This document shows, piece after piece, positions 10,003 through 21,094 of a stretch of DNA of 64,000 nt. The DNA is from Cystobasidiopsis lactophilus (taxonomy: Eukaryota > Basidiomycota > Agaricostilbomycetes > Agaricostilbales > Chionosphaeraceae), in NCBI GenBank assembly GCA_001599975.1, contig BCIO01000001.1:1674001-1738000 (forward strand), written 5' to 3'. Numbering within the stretch: the first letter of the stretch is position 1; every line of letters begins with the position of its first letter. The notes under the pieces were generated by a model. It saw only the letters and a program-made list of their open reading frames with translations. It searched no databases and had not been told where the DNA came from. The position numbers and the translations under genes were made by a program.

Positions 10003-11414
10003 TCAACAAGTTCGAGGTCTGAAGGGGAACTTGGGGAGCCCATCGTCTCCCAGCAAACCACTGAATGCGGGGGTCACAATTGGTGTAAAAGAGGCTCAAG
10101 CAGCTCAGGCTCACAAGTAAGGTCTGCGCCCCAAAATGCTCGTCAGCCTGAGTCTCAGCGGATTGGCAAGGTCCGATACGCACTCCTGGGAGTCACTGTA
10201 GGTGTGGAAGAACCAGCCAATGCCGTACTTCTTGAACGTGAGGCAATGCGCGTTGAAGCTGTCCCAGTAATCTTGCTCGTCCTCGACGCTCACGCCTTCC
10301 CAGTTGATGTCGCGCCCATGGTCGCCCATTCCGGATGACCAGCACGACTGAGAGATGATTACTTGTCGGCCGCCTGCGATGTCCTTGTAAAATCCCAGCT
10401 TGTCATTGACGTAAGGCCAAGCAGAAGCTCCGGTTGGCGAAGGGAACTGCGGGTCAGCGCCGGAATAGTAAGGCATCACCGTTTTACAAAAGTCTCCGAG
10501 TCAGCTGTGTATCACAGAGTAAGCAAAGAGGCAATAGCACACCATGCGCGTGAACCATGTCGGTGGCGTTCATGAGCTTGCTTCCGGCCTCGGTCAGCGA
10601 CCTATCCTGGTTGATGAGGGTTCCGATCCTGTACCAGTCTTCACTGATGGTGGAAGGGATGCCGCTCTTCTTCAACGAAGCTTTGAAGGCGATGTAGTCT
10701 TGTGTGAAGTGCGCGATTCCGTCGTCGACGAAATCCCCAATCCTGAACAACCATCGCGGCGTGAGCTTAGTGAGAAGGACGAGAGCAAAGCACAACACAC
10801 GGTTCAGATCCAAACTCGACCGAGTGGAAGGCATATGGGGCCAGCGGGTTGGAGTAGATCTCGGCCAGGAGGGCAGCTTGCGTTACTTTGCGCAGCTCCT
10901 CTGCGTTGTCCTCAAAGCCCCACCACACTTGAGGAATCACTGCGATGTTGTTGGCGACCGCGGCTCTGGCCAGGGTCGACCAGATAGATTGGTTGCGGCA
11001 TTCGGGCGCGTAGATGCGGACAAAGTGGGCTCCAAACGACTTTTTCATGTTGGCAAAGTCGGAGCTGATTTGGTCAAAAGAATTGCTGATGTCCAGGCAA
11101 TCCGGATCTTCCAAAGGGTACGAGAAGCCCAGGAAGCCGTGCATTTGGTCGGCATCACACCACCATTGGCGGCGAGAGACCGATGGCGCTTTGCCGGAGT
11201 GCGGATACGTGGCCGAGTAAGGGAAACAATTCGATCTAGGCGTTGCTGTAGGAAGTCGCAATGAGCGACAGTCTTTGAGATGAAATCCAAGGTGAAGGGT
11301 GCGAGGGTGCGTACGTTTCTTATGCGCAGGCTTGTGGCTATTGCGCTCGGCAATGTGAGATGAAAACGAAGGAAGAGCTAGTGAAAGAGCGACGAGGAGC
11401 CAGGTGGCAAGCAT
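10003..11414 (-). CDS. Secreted GH17-like protein with altered active site
   Basis: The N-terminus MLATWLLVALSLALPSFSS is a clear signal peptide. A basic linker is followed by MHGFLGFSYPLEDPDC, then FVRIYAPECRNQS, IPQVWWGFEDN and SVEFGSEPIGD, where the Glu of GSEP aligns with the acid/base residue. WFFHTYSDSQE lies towards the C-terminus. The last exons spell ...RRPYFGLLGDDGLPKF...RPRTC, a standard end for these fungal glucanase-like proteins. At the nucleophile strand the sequence is QVIISQSCWSS, where GH17 enzymes have V-G-E-T-G-W-P-S, so the nucleophile Glu appears to be Gln. It may therefore be a carbohydrate-binding or transglycosylase-like relative rather than a hydrolase. There are several introns. 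Family membership is inferred from these motifs. Confidence 0.75.
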
Positions 11415-12111
11415 GGCGAGAGGTAGTGCAAAGAGCGAAGGTTGTGGTGGTGTCGTGGGAAGAGAACGGCGCCCTCTCTGTTCCTGCTGCACGCAAGGCA
11501 CGGAGCGTGACGTGACAAGCTTCTTGATGCTTGCCGTGTGATAGCACCGCCGCCGGTCAAACACAGGAAGCCAACCTGCGTGAAGCAATCTTGGAAGACG
11601 TATTATAGGGGAGGATGCTTTTGAAGTCCCAGGCAGCCCAACACGGTACACGAGCAGCATGACAGACACAACACAAGAGGCAACGCTGGGCAGAGGATAG
11701 AGGGAGCGCCATCGGTGGCGACTCCATCGCGCTTAGCTACTTATTCCTGGAGGAGTATCGCTTGATTGCTCCTCAAACAATCGATCAACAGAAGGTGCGC
11801 AAGCAGTCAACTCATGATTGCGGGGCAGCGCCACACTCTCTTGGTTAAAGCAACCCAAAGGAAGAATCTAGCAGTGATTGCGGCAAAAGCCTGGCTTTCG
11901 AGGTTCCGGCTCGCGTGCTCTGACAAATCTCTTCGTCGCCGTGAAGTCAAGCAAAGCCGGGTGCAAAGAGGGTCCTGTTCAACATGCCAAGCGGGGTTTC
12001 AAAGGGATGCTAGACTAGAGGTTTTGCAGACTCATTCGGGTTCAAAAGGATTCTTAGGGAGATTTTTAGGGTGAAGAAACAGAACAGATGGTGCCTTCTT
12101 CTCAAACACGC
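11415..12111. other. Intergenic, promoter of the secreted GH17-like gene
   Basis: About 700 bp separate the start of the GH17-like gene and the stop of the PA2G4-like gene, both minus strand. Frames here are short and compositionally unlike the neighbours; I see no gene. The first 300 bp are pyrimidine-rich on the coding strand, as expected of a fungal 5' leader. Confidence 0.45.
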
Positions 12112-13883
12112 CTAGCTGAGAGTCGCCGGTGCAACCTCTGGCTCGCCCTCCTTCGCTGGCTTCTTGTTCTTCTTTTTGGCGGCCTTGAGCGGCTTGGCCA
12201 GGAGCTCCTTGAGCTCCTCGTTCTTGATCTCTTGCCCTGGCTTGACCAGTTCGGGTGTGAAGGCCGAGGGCGCGTGCGAGAGCTTGACGACGCCGTTCTT
12301 GGTGATGGCGAACGTCACCAGCAGCTGGGCGCAAAGGTCGGTCGGCTTGTCCAATGTCAACGGCTCGTACGCTTTCAAGAGACCTGTACAGATTCACCAA
12401 GAAAACACTCTCAGAGGTGAAGAGTGAAGGAGAGTGACCAAAAACGCACCGTGCTGGACGCACTCCTGCACGCCCATCCGGGCCCGCGACTCCTCGTCCA
12501 AGAGGCGGAGGACAAACGGGAACTGGCCGGACACCTTGTTGGAGATTTCCGAGTAGACGGAGCGCGAGGCCTTCATCTTGAGCGAGTACTTGCTGCCCGC
12601 CTTGCTGTAAATCGTCGTCTGATATTGGCTGCTCTTGATCTGCAGTACATCCCAGCTCACAGATCAGCCAAAAGATATCTATATTAAGAGCGGCAACACC
12701 CACGGCAGGGCTTGCGGCGTTGGTGACGGTCACATCCAGGTGGTAGACCTCGCCCTCGTCGAGCACGAACGAGTTGTTGCTGTCCCGGCGCTGCTCCAAG
12801 GATGGGAATGGGCTGATGGTTTTGCGGGCTTGGATGTCGTTTTGTAGGTGCTGCAAACACCAAGCGGGCAAACTCAGCGGTTGCCCTGATGAGTTTGCCC
12901 CGCTCAAATTCTCACCTGGTTCGAGAAGAGTCCTGTGGAAGAAAACGTCAGCTGATGACACCTTGGTGAAAGGTAGGAGTTCAAACCCACCTTCAACGCC
13001 CTTGATACCCTCGTACTCTGAGAGCACTTTTGCAATGTTGTCCGTGATCTCAAAGTTCTTGCCACCAATCTGTGTGGAGACCGAACACGGCATCAAACTG
13101 GGCTCTGATGTAAGTAAAAGCCAGTATCTCGCACCTTGGCTCCCCGGAGACCGGCCTCAATGGCGTGGTAGGCCGCGGAAATGAGGTCTGCTTTGGCGCC
13201 CGTCACCGGTGCCGATGAAGTTGCGCCGACCACGAATCTGTGGACTGATTCAGCTGAGGAACACCAAAGGAGTGATACAAAGAGTCAGAACGCACGTCTC
13301 TCCGCTCAGCGAGGCATAACCGTCAATGTGGGCACCCAGGACGATCTTGACCAGGTCGTCCTTGGCTAGTGTGACGGCGGAGGCGACGGCGTCCGAGGGC
13401 AAGGGTGAGAAGTGGCAGAGGGTCGAGTTGACGGAGATGGCAGTGGGATACGCAATGCCTGGGAAGCGAAACATCGAATGAGCCTGCAAGTCCTCCAAAA
13501 GATGCGAAGGCGCTGACCCACCCTTTTGGACCTTGTTGGCGCCCTTGAGGTTGTACACCTTGGCGGCCTCGGCGGTCATGAGCTCGTCGCCCTTCTTGCA
13601 GAGCGCCAGGACCGAGTCGCCCTCTTTGAGCTCAGAGGCGAGCTGCTTCAAGACGGTGGCCACGACCAACGCCGCCGCCTTGTACTTGTCCAGCACGCTC
13701 CTGTATCATCCAAGCGATTGAGTCATGACACCAGCCACAAGCAAAGCCAGAACGAACGGAGGCAGGGCCTGCATGAGGCGTGCATTTAGTCTTCAAAATT
13801 TTGGGCACGAGATGTCCAGTTGCGCTCACCTCTTCGACCTTGGGCGTCTCGGCGGCTCCGTTTGTCTTCGTCTCAGCGGCCAT
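12112..13883 (-). CDS. PA2G4/EBP1-type (curved DNA-binding protein Cdb4) M24-fold protein
   Basis: A homologue of human PA2G4/EBP1 and fission-yeast Cdb4, a methionine-aminopeptidase-fold protein without peptidase activity that associates with ribosomes, rRNA maturation and nucleic acids. The protein begins MAAETKTNGAAETPKVEE. It has LDKYKAAALVVATVLKQL, GDELMTAEAAKVYN and KGANKVQKGGIAYPTAISVN. The last resembles the Fx-PTxIS signature of the family. LGAHIDGYASLSGET covers the region where active M24 enzymes keep metal ligands. The C-terminus is lysine-rich (LKAAKKKNKKPAKEGEPE), as in EBP1, where it binds RNA. Many short introns break the gene. The start at 13883 was chosen because it gives the family-like N-terminus. 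Confidence 0.9.
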
Positions 13884-14133
13884 CGTAAATGGGATTCGTC
13901 GAGCTCGGCCAAGAATGTTAGCGAGAACGCTGGAGCGTTTGCGGATGGGACCTCGTGACGTCGACTTGCCCCTCGTCTCGAGACGGTGGTGCTCCAAAGT
14001 CTTCGAATAGCCCAGGCTCTTACACGCGCAAGACCATAAGATGGTAACAAACAATCATGCATATTTCATTTCAGTCATGCAAAGAGACAATTTCATGCAA
14101 AGCGCTGTGGCGGGTGTGGGGGAAGTCGTGCAT

Positions 14134-16425
14134 CTACAAAGCCACCTTCTTGGGCATCTTGCGCATGGCCTGTGATTCAATCAAGTAAGAAGAAGACGAG
14201 GGAGTGGAGGCAGGGAAAGGTTTGCCTGTCTAACACCCAAATCGGCCAAAGTGGACTCGGCGCCGCCGAGAATGGCGTCGAACTCTGCAAGCAGAAAGGC
14301 ATCAGTGATGCCACACAGAACTGAGAACGAGGTGCTCACTCTGGGTTCTCTGGAAGCCTTCCACCAGGGCGCCCATGCCAGTGCGGGTGATGCCACGGCC
14401 GCCGAAGATCAAGGTGCATTCTGCGAGATCGCGTTATCTTTACTAAGACAAATCCTGCCTAATATTGAAGCGGTGCCCTCACCATCGGAAGCTCGGCTGG
14501 CGGCTTTCGTGCAGTACATCTTGAGCAAGGCGATCTGGCCGGCCAAGAGGTCGGACTGCTGCTGGTAATTCATAGAGCACATGTTGAAAGCGACTGTCTC
14601 CAGCCAGCTTTGAGCGGCTTCCGTCTCGGCGAACAGGTTTGCGAACTTGTCGCGGATCACGGGCTGGTCGATCAATCTCTTGCCAAACACCTTGCGCACA
14701 TGCGCCCAAATGAAGGCTTGCTCGACTGTGACAGTGCAATAGTGAGAGCAGATCGGTATAGAGTCAAGAGATTAAGCTTACTGAAGAGGCGGGTGGAGCG
14801 AGCGGAGGCGCAGCACATCACGAAGCGCTCGTGGTTGAAATTGCTCAAGACGACCTGCAGGCCGTTGCCTTCCTTGCCAAGGGTGTACTTGACGGGCACC
14901 TTGACGTTGTCGTAGTAGACCAACGATGTGCCGGCCGCGCTGCTGTAGCTGGTCTTGATAATCTTGGTGTCCACGCCGTCGACGCGGGGAACCAGGATCA
15001 TGGTCAGCTTGCCGTCCGAGGTCCGGCAAGCAGTCGTGAACCAATCGGCCCAATAGCCGCTCGAGATCCACTTCTTGAGGCCGTTGATGCTGCGTGGATT
15101 CCCAGTGAGCCTTGAAATGGACAAAGTTGACGAGATGGTGCTCACATCCAGAATTTGCCATCTTCACTCTTGACAGCGGTCGTTCTCAGTCCTGCCACAT
15201 CAGAGCCAGCGTAAGGTTCGGACACAGCGAGGGCGATGAACTTCTTCGCCGCCAATACGTCAGGAATGACCCTAAGCGAAAATGCGGCATGAGACCTCTA
15301 GGTTTATGAGAGGGATTGAGCCACCAGCTTACTCCTCTTGAACTTCAGAAGAGCCAAAATTCATAACTGGCGGGAGACCGATGACCATGCCGGCTGCAAA
15401 GCTGAGTAAGACAGGCGCGTGCGAAGGTCAGCCAGTACCAACCTTGCATGCCATCGCTGTAGCCACGGACACCGATGCGGCACAGCTCTTGGTTGATCAC
15501 CAGCTCGTGGAGGTAGTCGAACTCCTCTCCTTTCAGGCCGCCGGGCAATGTCAAGCCCTTCAAATGACGACCGGGTCCCATCCTCATGTGGTTGAGCTTG
15601 ACCTCTCCCATTTTCTGGGCCAGCTCGACGGAGGGTCTCTCATCGGTCTTTTCGTTGGCTTGAGCTTCGGCTGTTAAGGCTGATATCAGTGGGAGCCTGC
15701 AGGAAGTACGAACGCCACCGACGCTTGATGGCCGAATCCACGAATTCGCGCGCCCATTTCTGCAGGGCGCGATGAGAGTCGTTGTAATAAGGCGTCTTGT
15801 AGCCTTTGCTGAGCCACAAAGGTTCGGCAAAGGGCACTTGAGAAAGCTGGCCAGCTTGAGGCTTCACCCATTGGGGCTTCTCGTTCGCAATCGTGCCGAT
15901 CTTGAGGCGCTTGTACTTCTCCAGCACCTCAGAGATGTGCAGGCCAAAAAAGGCGTCCGTCGCATCTTGACCTAGTCGGGTCCACGGCGACGTTCGTAAG
16001 CTTTCTTGTGACATTGAAACGGAATCGACGGCCTCACCCGCGATGTCTTTGTCGAGCAAAATGGCAGCGCCTCCAGCTGCAGCATCTTGATATCAGCAAA
16101 AGCCCAATGTGCTTTAAGGAAAGCCCCACGGTGTAAGTCGACAAACTTTGACAAGCTTTATACAGCCACCCCGCGTCAGACGACCCGGAATGCGTGCCTT
16201 CTTGGGCCTCGGACTCACTCCTGCAACGAAGGTGAGCTTAGCCTATAACATGACCGAACCACGCACGTAGACTTCTGCGTCAATGATGCACCAGACGTCT
16301 CCCTCCTTGCGATGCTAGGATCGTGAAGAGAAAATGAAAAGGCAGGGCCTCAGCGTGCTATCCTTTCGAGGCAGCGCTACTCCCAATCTCACCTTGGCAA
16401 CCTCTTCGCGCGTGAAAGTCTTCAT
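14134..16425 (-). CDS. Cytochrome b5-acyl-CoA dehydrogenase fusion, copy 1
   Basis: An N-terminal cytochrome b5-like haem domain (MKTFTREEVAK, HRKEGDVWCIIDAEVYV) contains the axial-ligand motif HPGG, created across an intron (DLHP joined to GGAAILLDKDIAG). An acyl-CoA dehydrogenase body follows: linker RLKIGTIANEKPQWVKPQAG, N-terminal domain from PFAEPLWLSKGYK, middle domain with TKIIKTSYSS, and C-terminal helical domain RKVFGKRLIDQPVIRDKFAN through FGGRGITRTGMG. It ends RKMPKKVAL. FAD-dependent alpha,beta-desaturation of an acyl-CoA is expected; the b5 domain may supply electrons, which is inference. The last three residues (VAL) are not a canonical peroxisomal signal. About ten introns. Next to a paralogue in the same orientation, 149 bp away. 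Confidence 0.88.
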
Positions 16426-16574
16426 TTTGGACCAGTCAGCAAGCTCGGATTTGGCCAACGCGGGGAGAGTTCCTCGTGTTTCGTTGCAGGTGAAATCCGC
16501 TTTTCCTTTTCCTTGGAACTTGTGGTGGTGGCTTAAGGAATGCAACAGCTACGGACACAGGAGATATGGTGCAA

Positions 16575-18833
16575 CTACAGAGCGACCTTTGGAGGCATCT
16601 TTTTCATTGCCTGAACGCATCGGATGGTTAGTTCAGAAGAAACCGGCAGGACAGAGCCAATTCATCTCACCTGTCGAACGCCCAAGTCTCCCAGAGTTGA
16701 CTCAGCACCACCGAGGATGGCATCGAATTCTTACAAGGCGATATGATCAGCTCAACGATAAGATCAGCCCAAACACGGAAAACCCACTCTGAGTTCGCTG
16801 GAATGTCTCGACGAGCGCGCCCATGCCGGTTCGAGTGATGCCTCGTCCGCCAAAGATGAGTGTGCAGTCTGGATCATCATTAGATACATATGTCGAAAAG
16901 AGCGCAAGGCAGCTCACCGTCGGATGCCCTGTTCGCGACGCGGGTGCAGTACATCTTGAGCAGAGCAATCTGGCCAGCCAAGTGCTGGCTCTGCTCTGCA
17001 TAATTCATCTTGGTCATGTTGTACGTGACGGTTTCAAGCCAAGACTGGGCCGCTTCGACCTCGGCGAACATGTTCGCAAACTTGTCGCGGATGACGGCTA
17101 CAGGTCCTTTGAATTAAGCGGAGGGTAGCCAGAGGCAAAGATGAGGACATACGTTGGTCGATCAACCTCTTCCCAAAAACCTTGCGCACGTGCGCCCAGA
17201 TGAAGGCGGACTCGATGAACATCCTCGTGGAGCGGACCGACAAGCCACACATGAACCAGCGCTCGTGGTTGAAATTGCTCAAGACGACCTGTCGTAAGCA
17301 GGATCAGACGGAGACTGACGCTGTCCTAAGGAGCAAGATACCTTCAATCCCTCGCCCTCTTTGCCGAGCGTGTACTTGACAGGCACCTTGACGTTGTCGA
17401 AGTACACAAGCGATGTTCCGGCCTATATACGAGGAATACAATCAGATTGAACGAAACAGGAGCAATAGTGAAGGTAGCGCACCGTCGAGCTGTACGACGT
17501 CTTGATGATCTTGGTGTCCAAGCCCTCGGAGCGAGGTACGAGGATCATCGTCAACTTGTTGTCGCCGGTCCTGCACGCCGTCGCGAACCAATCGCACCAA
17601 ACACCGTTTGTGATCCACTTTTTGAGGCCGTTGATGCTGGGGGATCCGGAAAGGTCAGTGCAACATCTGGTTTTCGAGCGCCAGGGACTTACATCCAGAA
17701 CTTGCCGTCTGCAGTCTTGACAGCGGTCGTCTTCAGTCCAGCCACATCTGATCCAGCGTAGGGTTCAGTGATCGCCTATAGAGCAAGGGCTTCATCAGCT
17801 GCACGGCTAGACAGGCGTTCAATCCGAGGCTCACCAGGCAAATGAACTTCTTGGCGGCCAAAACGTCTTCCACCACTTCTTTCTGCACTTCTTCGGAGCC
17901 AAAGTTCAACACAGGTGGCAGGCCGATAACAAGCCCGGCCTGCATGCCGTCCTGGTAGCCTCTGGCGCCATGGCGGCACATCTCTTGGCAGACGATCAGT
18001 TCGTGGAAGTAGTCATAGTCCTCTCCCTTCAAACCGTTGGGTAAAGTGACGCCCTTCATGAGCTTGGTCGGGCCGAGGCGCATATGGTTCCAATAATCTT
18101 TGCCCATTCGTTGGGCGAGTTCCACCGACGGTCTCTCGTCTGTCTTCTCGTGGGCTTGCGCCTCGGCTATTGAAGATGTCAGCTACGCAATCGGCCGTCG
18201 AAAGGAGACGCACGCTTGATGATCGTGTCTACATACTCTCGCACCCACTTTTGAAAGGCGCGATGAGAGTCGTTGTAGTAGGGACTCTTGTAGCCTTTGT
18301 CGAGCCACAAGGACTCCGCAAAAGGCACCTGAGATAGCTGGCCAGCCTGGGGCTTGATCCACTCCGGCTTCTCGTTGACGATCGTGCCAATCTTCAAGCG
18401 CTTGTACTTTGTCAAGACTTCGCTCAAGTGTAGGCCGAAAAAGGGTCCAGAAGCGTCTTGACCGGCCACATCCTTGTCCAGCAGAATGGCAGCACCTCCA
18501 GCTGTTAAAGTTGACGGGTCCGATCAGCAATGCGCGGAAAAGCGGAGACGCATAACGGACGGTGTAGGTCGATGAACTTGGAGCAGCTGGATACCGTCTT
18601 TCAGTTTGAATCATTACGCTAGGCTCCACACATACTCCTGCAACACGGTCAGAGGAAGGTCAGAGGAACCGCAGTGGCAAAAAGGGAGCGAATGAACTTG
18701 CATAGACTTCCGCGTCCACAATGATCCAGACATCGCCCTCCTTATTGTGCTGCAGAGGCAATGAGTTCCTGTTTTAGGAAGGTATTGCTTGAGTGCCGAC
18801 CTTCGCAACTTCCTCGCGCGTGAATTCCTTCAT
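16575..18833 (-). CDS. Cytochrome b5-acyl-CoA dehydrogenase fusion, copy 2
   Basis: A tandem paralogue of the downstream gene with the same domain order and similar length. It starts MKEFTREEVAKV and has the haem motif HPGG at the same intron-split position (FIDLHP joined to GGAAILLDKDVAGQDA). It continues with RLKIGTIVNEKPEWIKPQAG, MGKDYWNHMRLGPTKLMKGV, GLPPVLNFGSEEVQKE, RKVFGKRLIDQ and SVLSKFNHERW-like segments, and ends KKMPPKVAL. Conserved intron placement shows duplication of a spliced-type gene by unequal crossing-over, not retroposition. The two copies differ at many residues, so the duplication is not recent. The substrate is unknown. Divergent from the arrestin-like pair. Confidence 0.88.
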
Positions 18834-19138
18834 GCTGCAGCCAATAAGATGTCCGGTTTTGGTGATGTGTGGATCGATCGCTGCCTGGGGTTCGTGATCT
18901 TTCCCCCTTCAATGCAGAAATACTGAAAAGCGGATGGAAGTCCGGCCGCTGTGGAGAGAGCGAAGAGGAGGCGGGCCCGTGAGATTTGAAGCAACTTGTG
19001 CCAGATTCTCCCATGCATATCACAGACGCTTTCCAAAGCCTTTAAGCGTTTTCGTCCTCGTCGGAGCCCAGTGGTTAAACGAGCAGTTGAAGTCGATCGA
19101 AGATTGTTCGCCCCCGAGCGCGCCCAAGATTCCGAGGC
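18834..19138. promoter_or_regulatory. Divergent promoter between the dehydrogenase and arrestin pairs
   Basis: These 305 bp separate the start of the minus-strand dehydrogenase copy 2 from the start of the plus-strand arrestin copy 1. A CCAAT box lies at 18842-18846 close to the dehydrogenase start. No gene is seen here. Confidence 0.45.
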
Positions 19139-20789
19139 ATGAAGTCGCTCTTACAGCTCGGCAAGGGCTCAGCGCCTTCCAGTTCGAACTCTAAAGATCC
19201 TGCCATCACCAAGTCGAGGATAGCTGTGCACCTCGAAGAAAACATTAGTGAGCTAGCTTTCTTAGAGCGACAAGGCGCCGCCACCATGCTAAAGCGCTCG
19301 ACGGAAGTTTGGCTGCACCCAGGGGTGGTCACCAAGCCACTGGACTCTCTGGACCCAGAAGGACCTCGTGTCACTCGTGATGCCTGCGTTCGCGGCCACA
19401 TCAAGTTGAGCCTCAGCAAAGCGAAGCTCTTCTCTTCAATTCGGATCTCGCTGGTGGCTATTTGCGATCTAGCTATTCCTGTTGGTGTGTAGCCTCATCA
19501 TCGACCAGTGCGGCACTCTGATTGTGGTGATTGTGGTCTGAAGGCAACTGGGAGCATTCGCGGCTTTGGGAAGAGTGAGTGTCCGCCGTGGCGAGCTCAC
19601 ATTGAGTTCTTGTTGACCAACCCTGCAGAACCATCGAGCTGTTGCCAAACCCTCGTCAATTTGAAGTAGGAGAGCACGAGTAAATGGCAGTGTCGCTTGC
19701 CTAGACATTCAGATTCTCATTCAGAATCAGCTTTTCCTTCTGGTTCCCTCTCACAGACTCTGCCGCCCCTGCCGAATACTCCCAGTATGGGCGAGTGTCA
19801 CAAAAAGTCTGGGCAATCGCGACTGGTGCTGGACAAAGCGGCTCCAACCTAACCTCTCCTGAAGTCTTTGCTGCTTGTGAGTTTGCTTTTGGTTGGCCTT
19901 CACAGATCCTGAGCATTGCGCCAGTTGTGTGCAATCCCAACCCGTCCGGAGGACTACCAGAGGGCTTGGACATGAAAGCACGAGGTCATGACGATATTGG
20001 AGTGAGCTGGCTCGCGTTTGGCATTAAGCGGCAACCACACTGACGCTCTCACAGGATTGGCAGCTTGAAGCGACCTCATCCTCCCTCGTGGTTTCTGGAA
20101 TGCTTCAGTTCGACTTTTCACTTCTCGAGGCTCTCGCAGACTGCACAATTCAAGACGTCGAATGCCTGATCGTCCAGAAGTTCACTCTGCGCTCACCGCT
20201 TCGTCCCAATGAACCCGTAGAACCCACCCCGACCAAAGCACAGGTCTTCAAGCTCGAAGGAGCCCCACTACCTACAAGTAGAAAAGGCAAAAGCCTGCCG
20301 CTGGCTAAAGTTGCGAAGGGCCAGCCTTGGAGAGCTACGTGAGCTGCTGGTTCCAGTTGGTCCTGTACTTTATCTCACGCAAAGACGCACAGTCATCTAG
20401 CGCGTCTTCCGAGCTGTGTCAAGGTCCGGCCCTCCACCCATCCAGCGACCCTCACGCCCGTCACTGTGGGCAGCCACATCCTCTTCAAGATCTCCTTCAG
20501 GATTGAAGCTACAGGCGTGACAAAAGCAATCACTGTTGGTCGACTCATCTCGCTTGCGCCCTGTTATTGTTGCAAGCAGAGCCTGGATTTGCCACCTTAT
20601 AATCTGGACAACCAAAATCCAACGGCGAACCAGAAGGATTGGCTCATCCAGCCGGGACCAACAGAAGCTTTGAGTCTCTGCTACTGTGGCTCGTCGATAG
20701 AGCATTTGGTGCAAGAGTCGTCTCAGGCGATGACCCCAGGCGCCACAGACCCTGCCCCAAAGGCAGAGACGCGCGGAGCTACCACTTGA
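19139..20789 (+). CDS. Arrestin-like (LDB19-type) trafficking adaptor, copy 1
   Basis: The protein begins MKSLLQLGKG and has an arrestin N-fold: KSRIAVHLEENISELAFLE, GHIKLSLSKAKLFSSIRISL, then VSQKVWAIATGAGQSGS. An arrestin C-fold follows: CTIQDVECLIVQKFTLRS and SHILFKISFRIEATGVTKA. Fungal alpha-arrestins recruit Rsp5-type ubiquitin ligases to plasma-membrane transporters for endocytosis. A WW-binding LPPY motif is present near the C-terminus (DLPPYNLDNQN), fitting this role. Five or more introns; the paralogue downstream has them at matching places. The start is the first ATG after the divergent promoter. Cargo unknown. Confidence 0.8.
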
Positions 20790-21094
20790 CTTAGACGAGC
20801 ACCCTGTTACCTAGACAGATTATAACACAAGCACGACACTGTTATGATATACACGCCTCTAGGCGCTTTGCTTTGCTTGCAATTGTGCAGTTCGCCTGCA
20901 GTTCGAGTCTGGGCTCTAGGCGCATAACTTTTGCCGCCACACAAACTCTGCACCTTTTGCGGCTTCCAATCACCTCGCTGAAGGAACGTCAATCACCTCT
21001 GAGCCAGAGAAACAGAGAGCGGCAAAGGCTTTCAGTTTGAAGCACTCAGTTTCGCGGTGGCTAAACGTCGACGCTGCAAATTATTTCTGGCAGC
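20790..21094. other. Intergenic between the arrestin-like copies
   Basis: About 305 bp holding the 3' end of copy 1 and promoter of copy 2. It is more AT-rich than the genes just after the first stop. No reading frame with coding character is seen. Confidence 0.45.
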
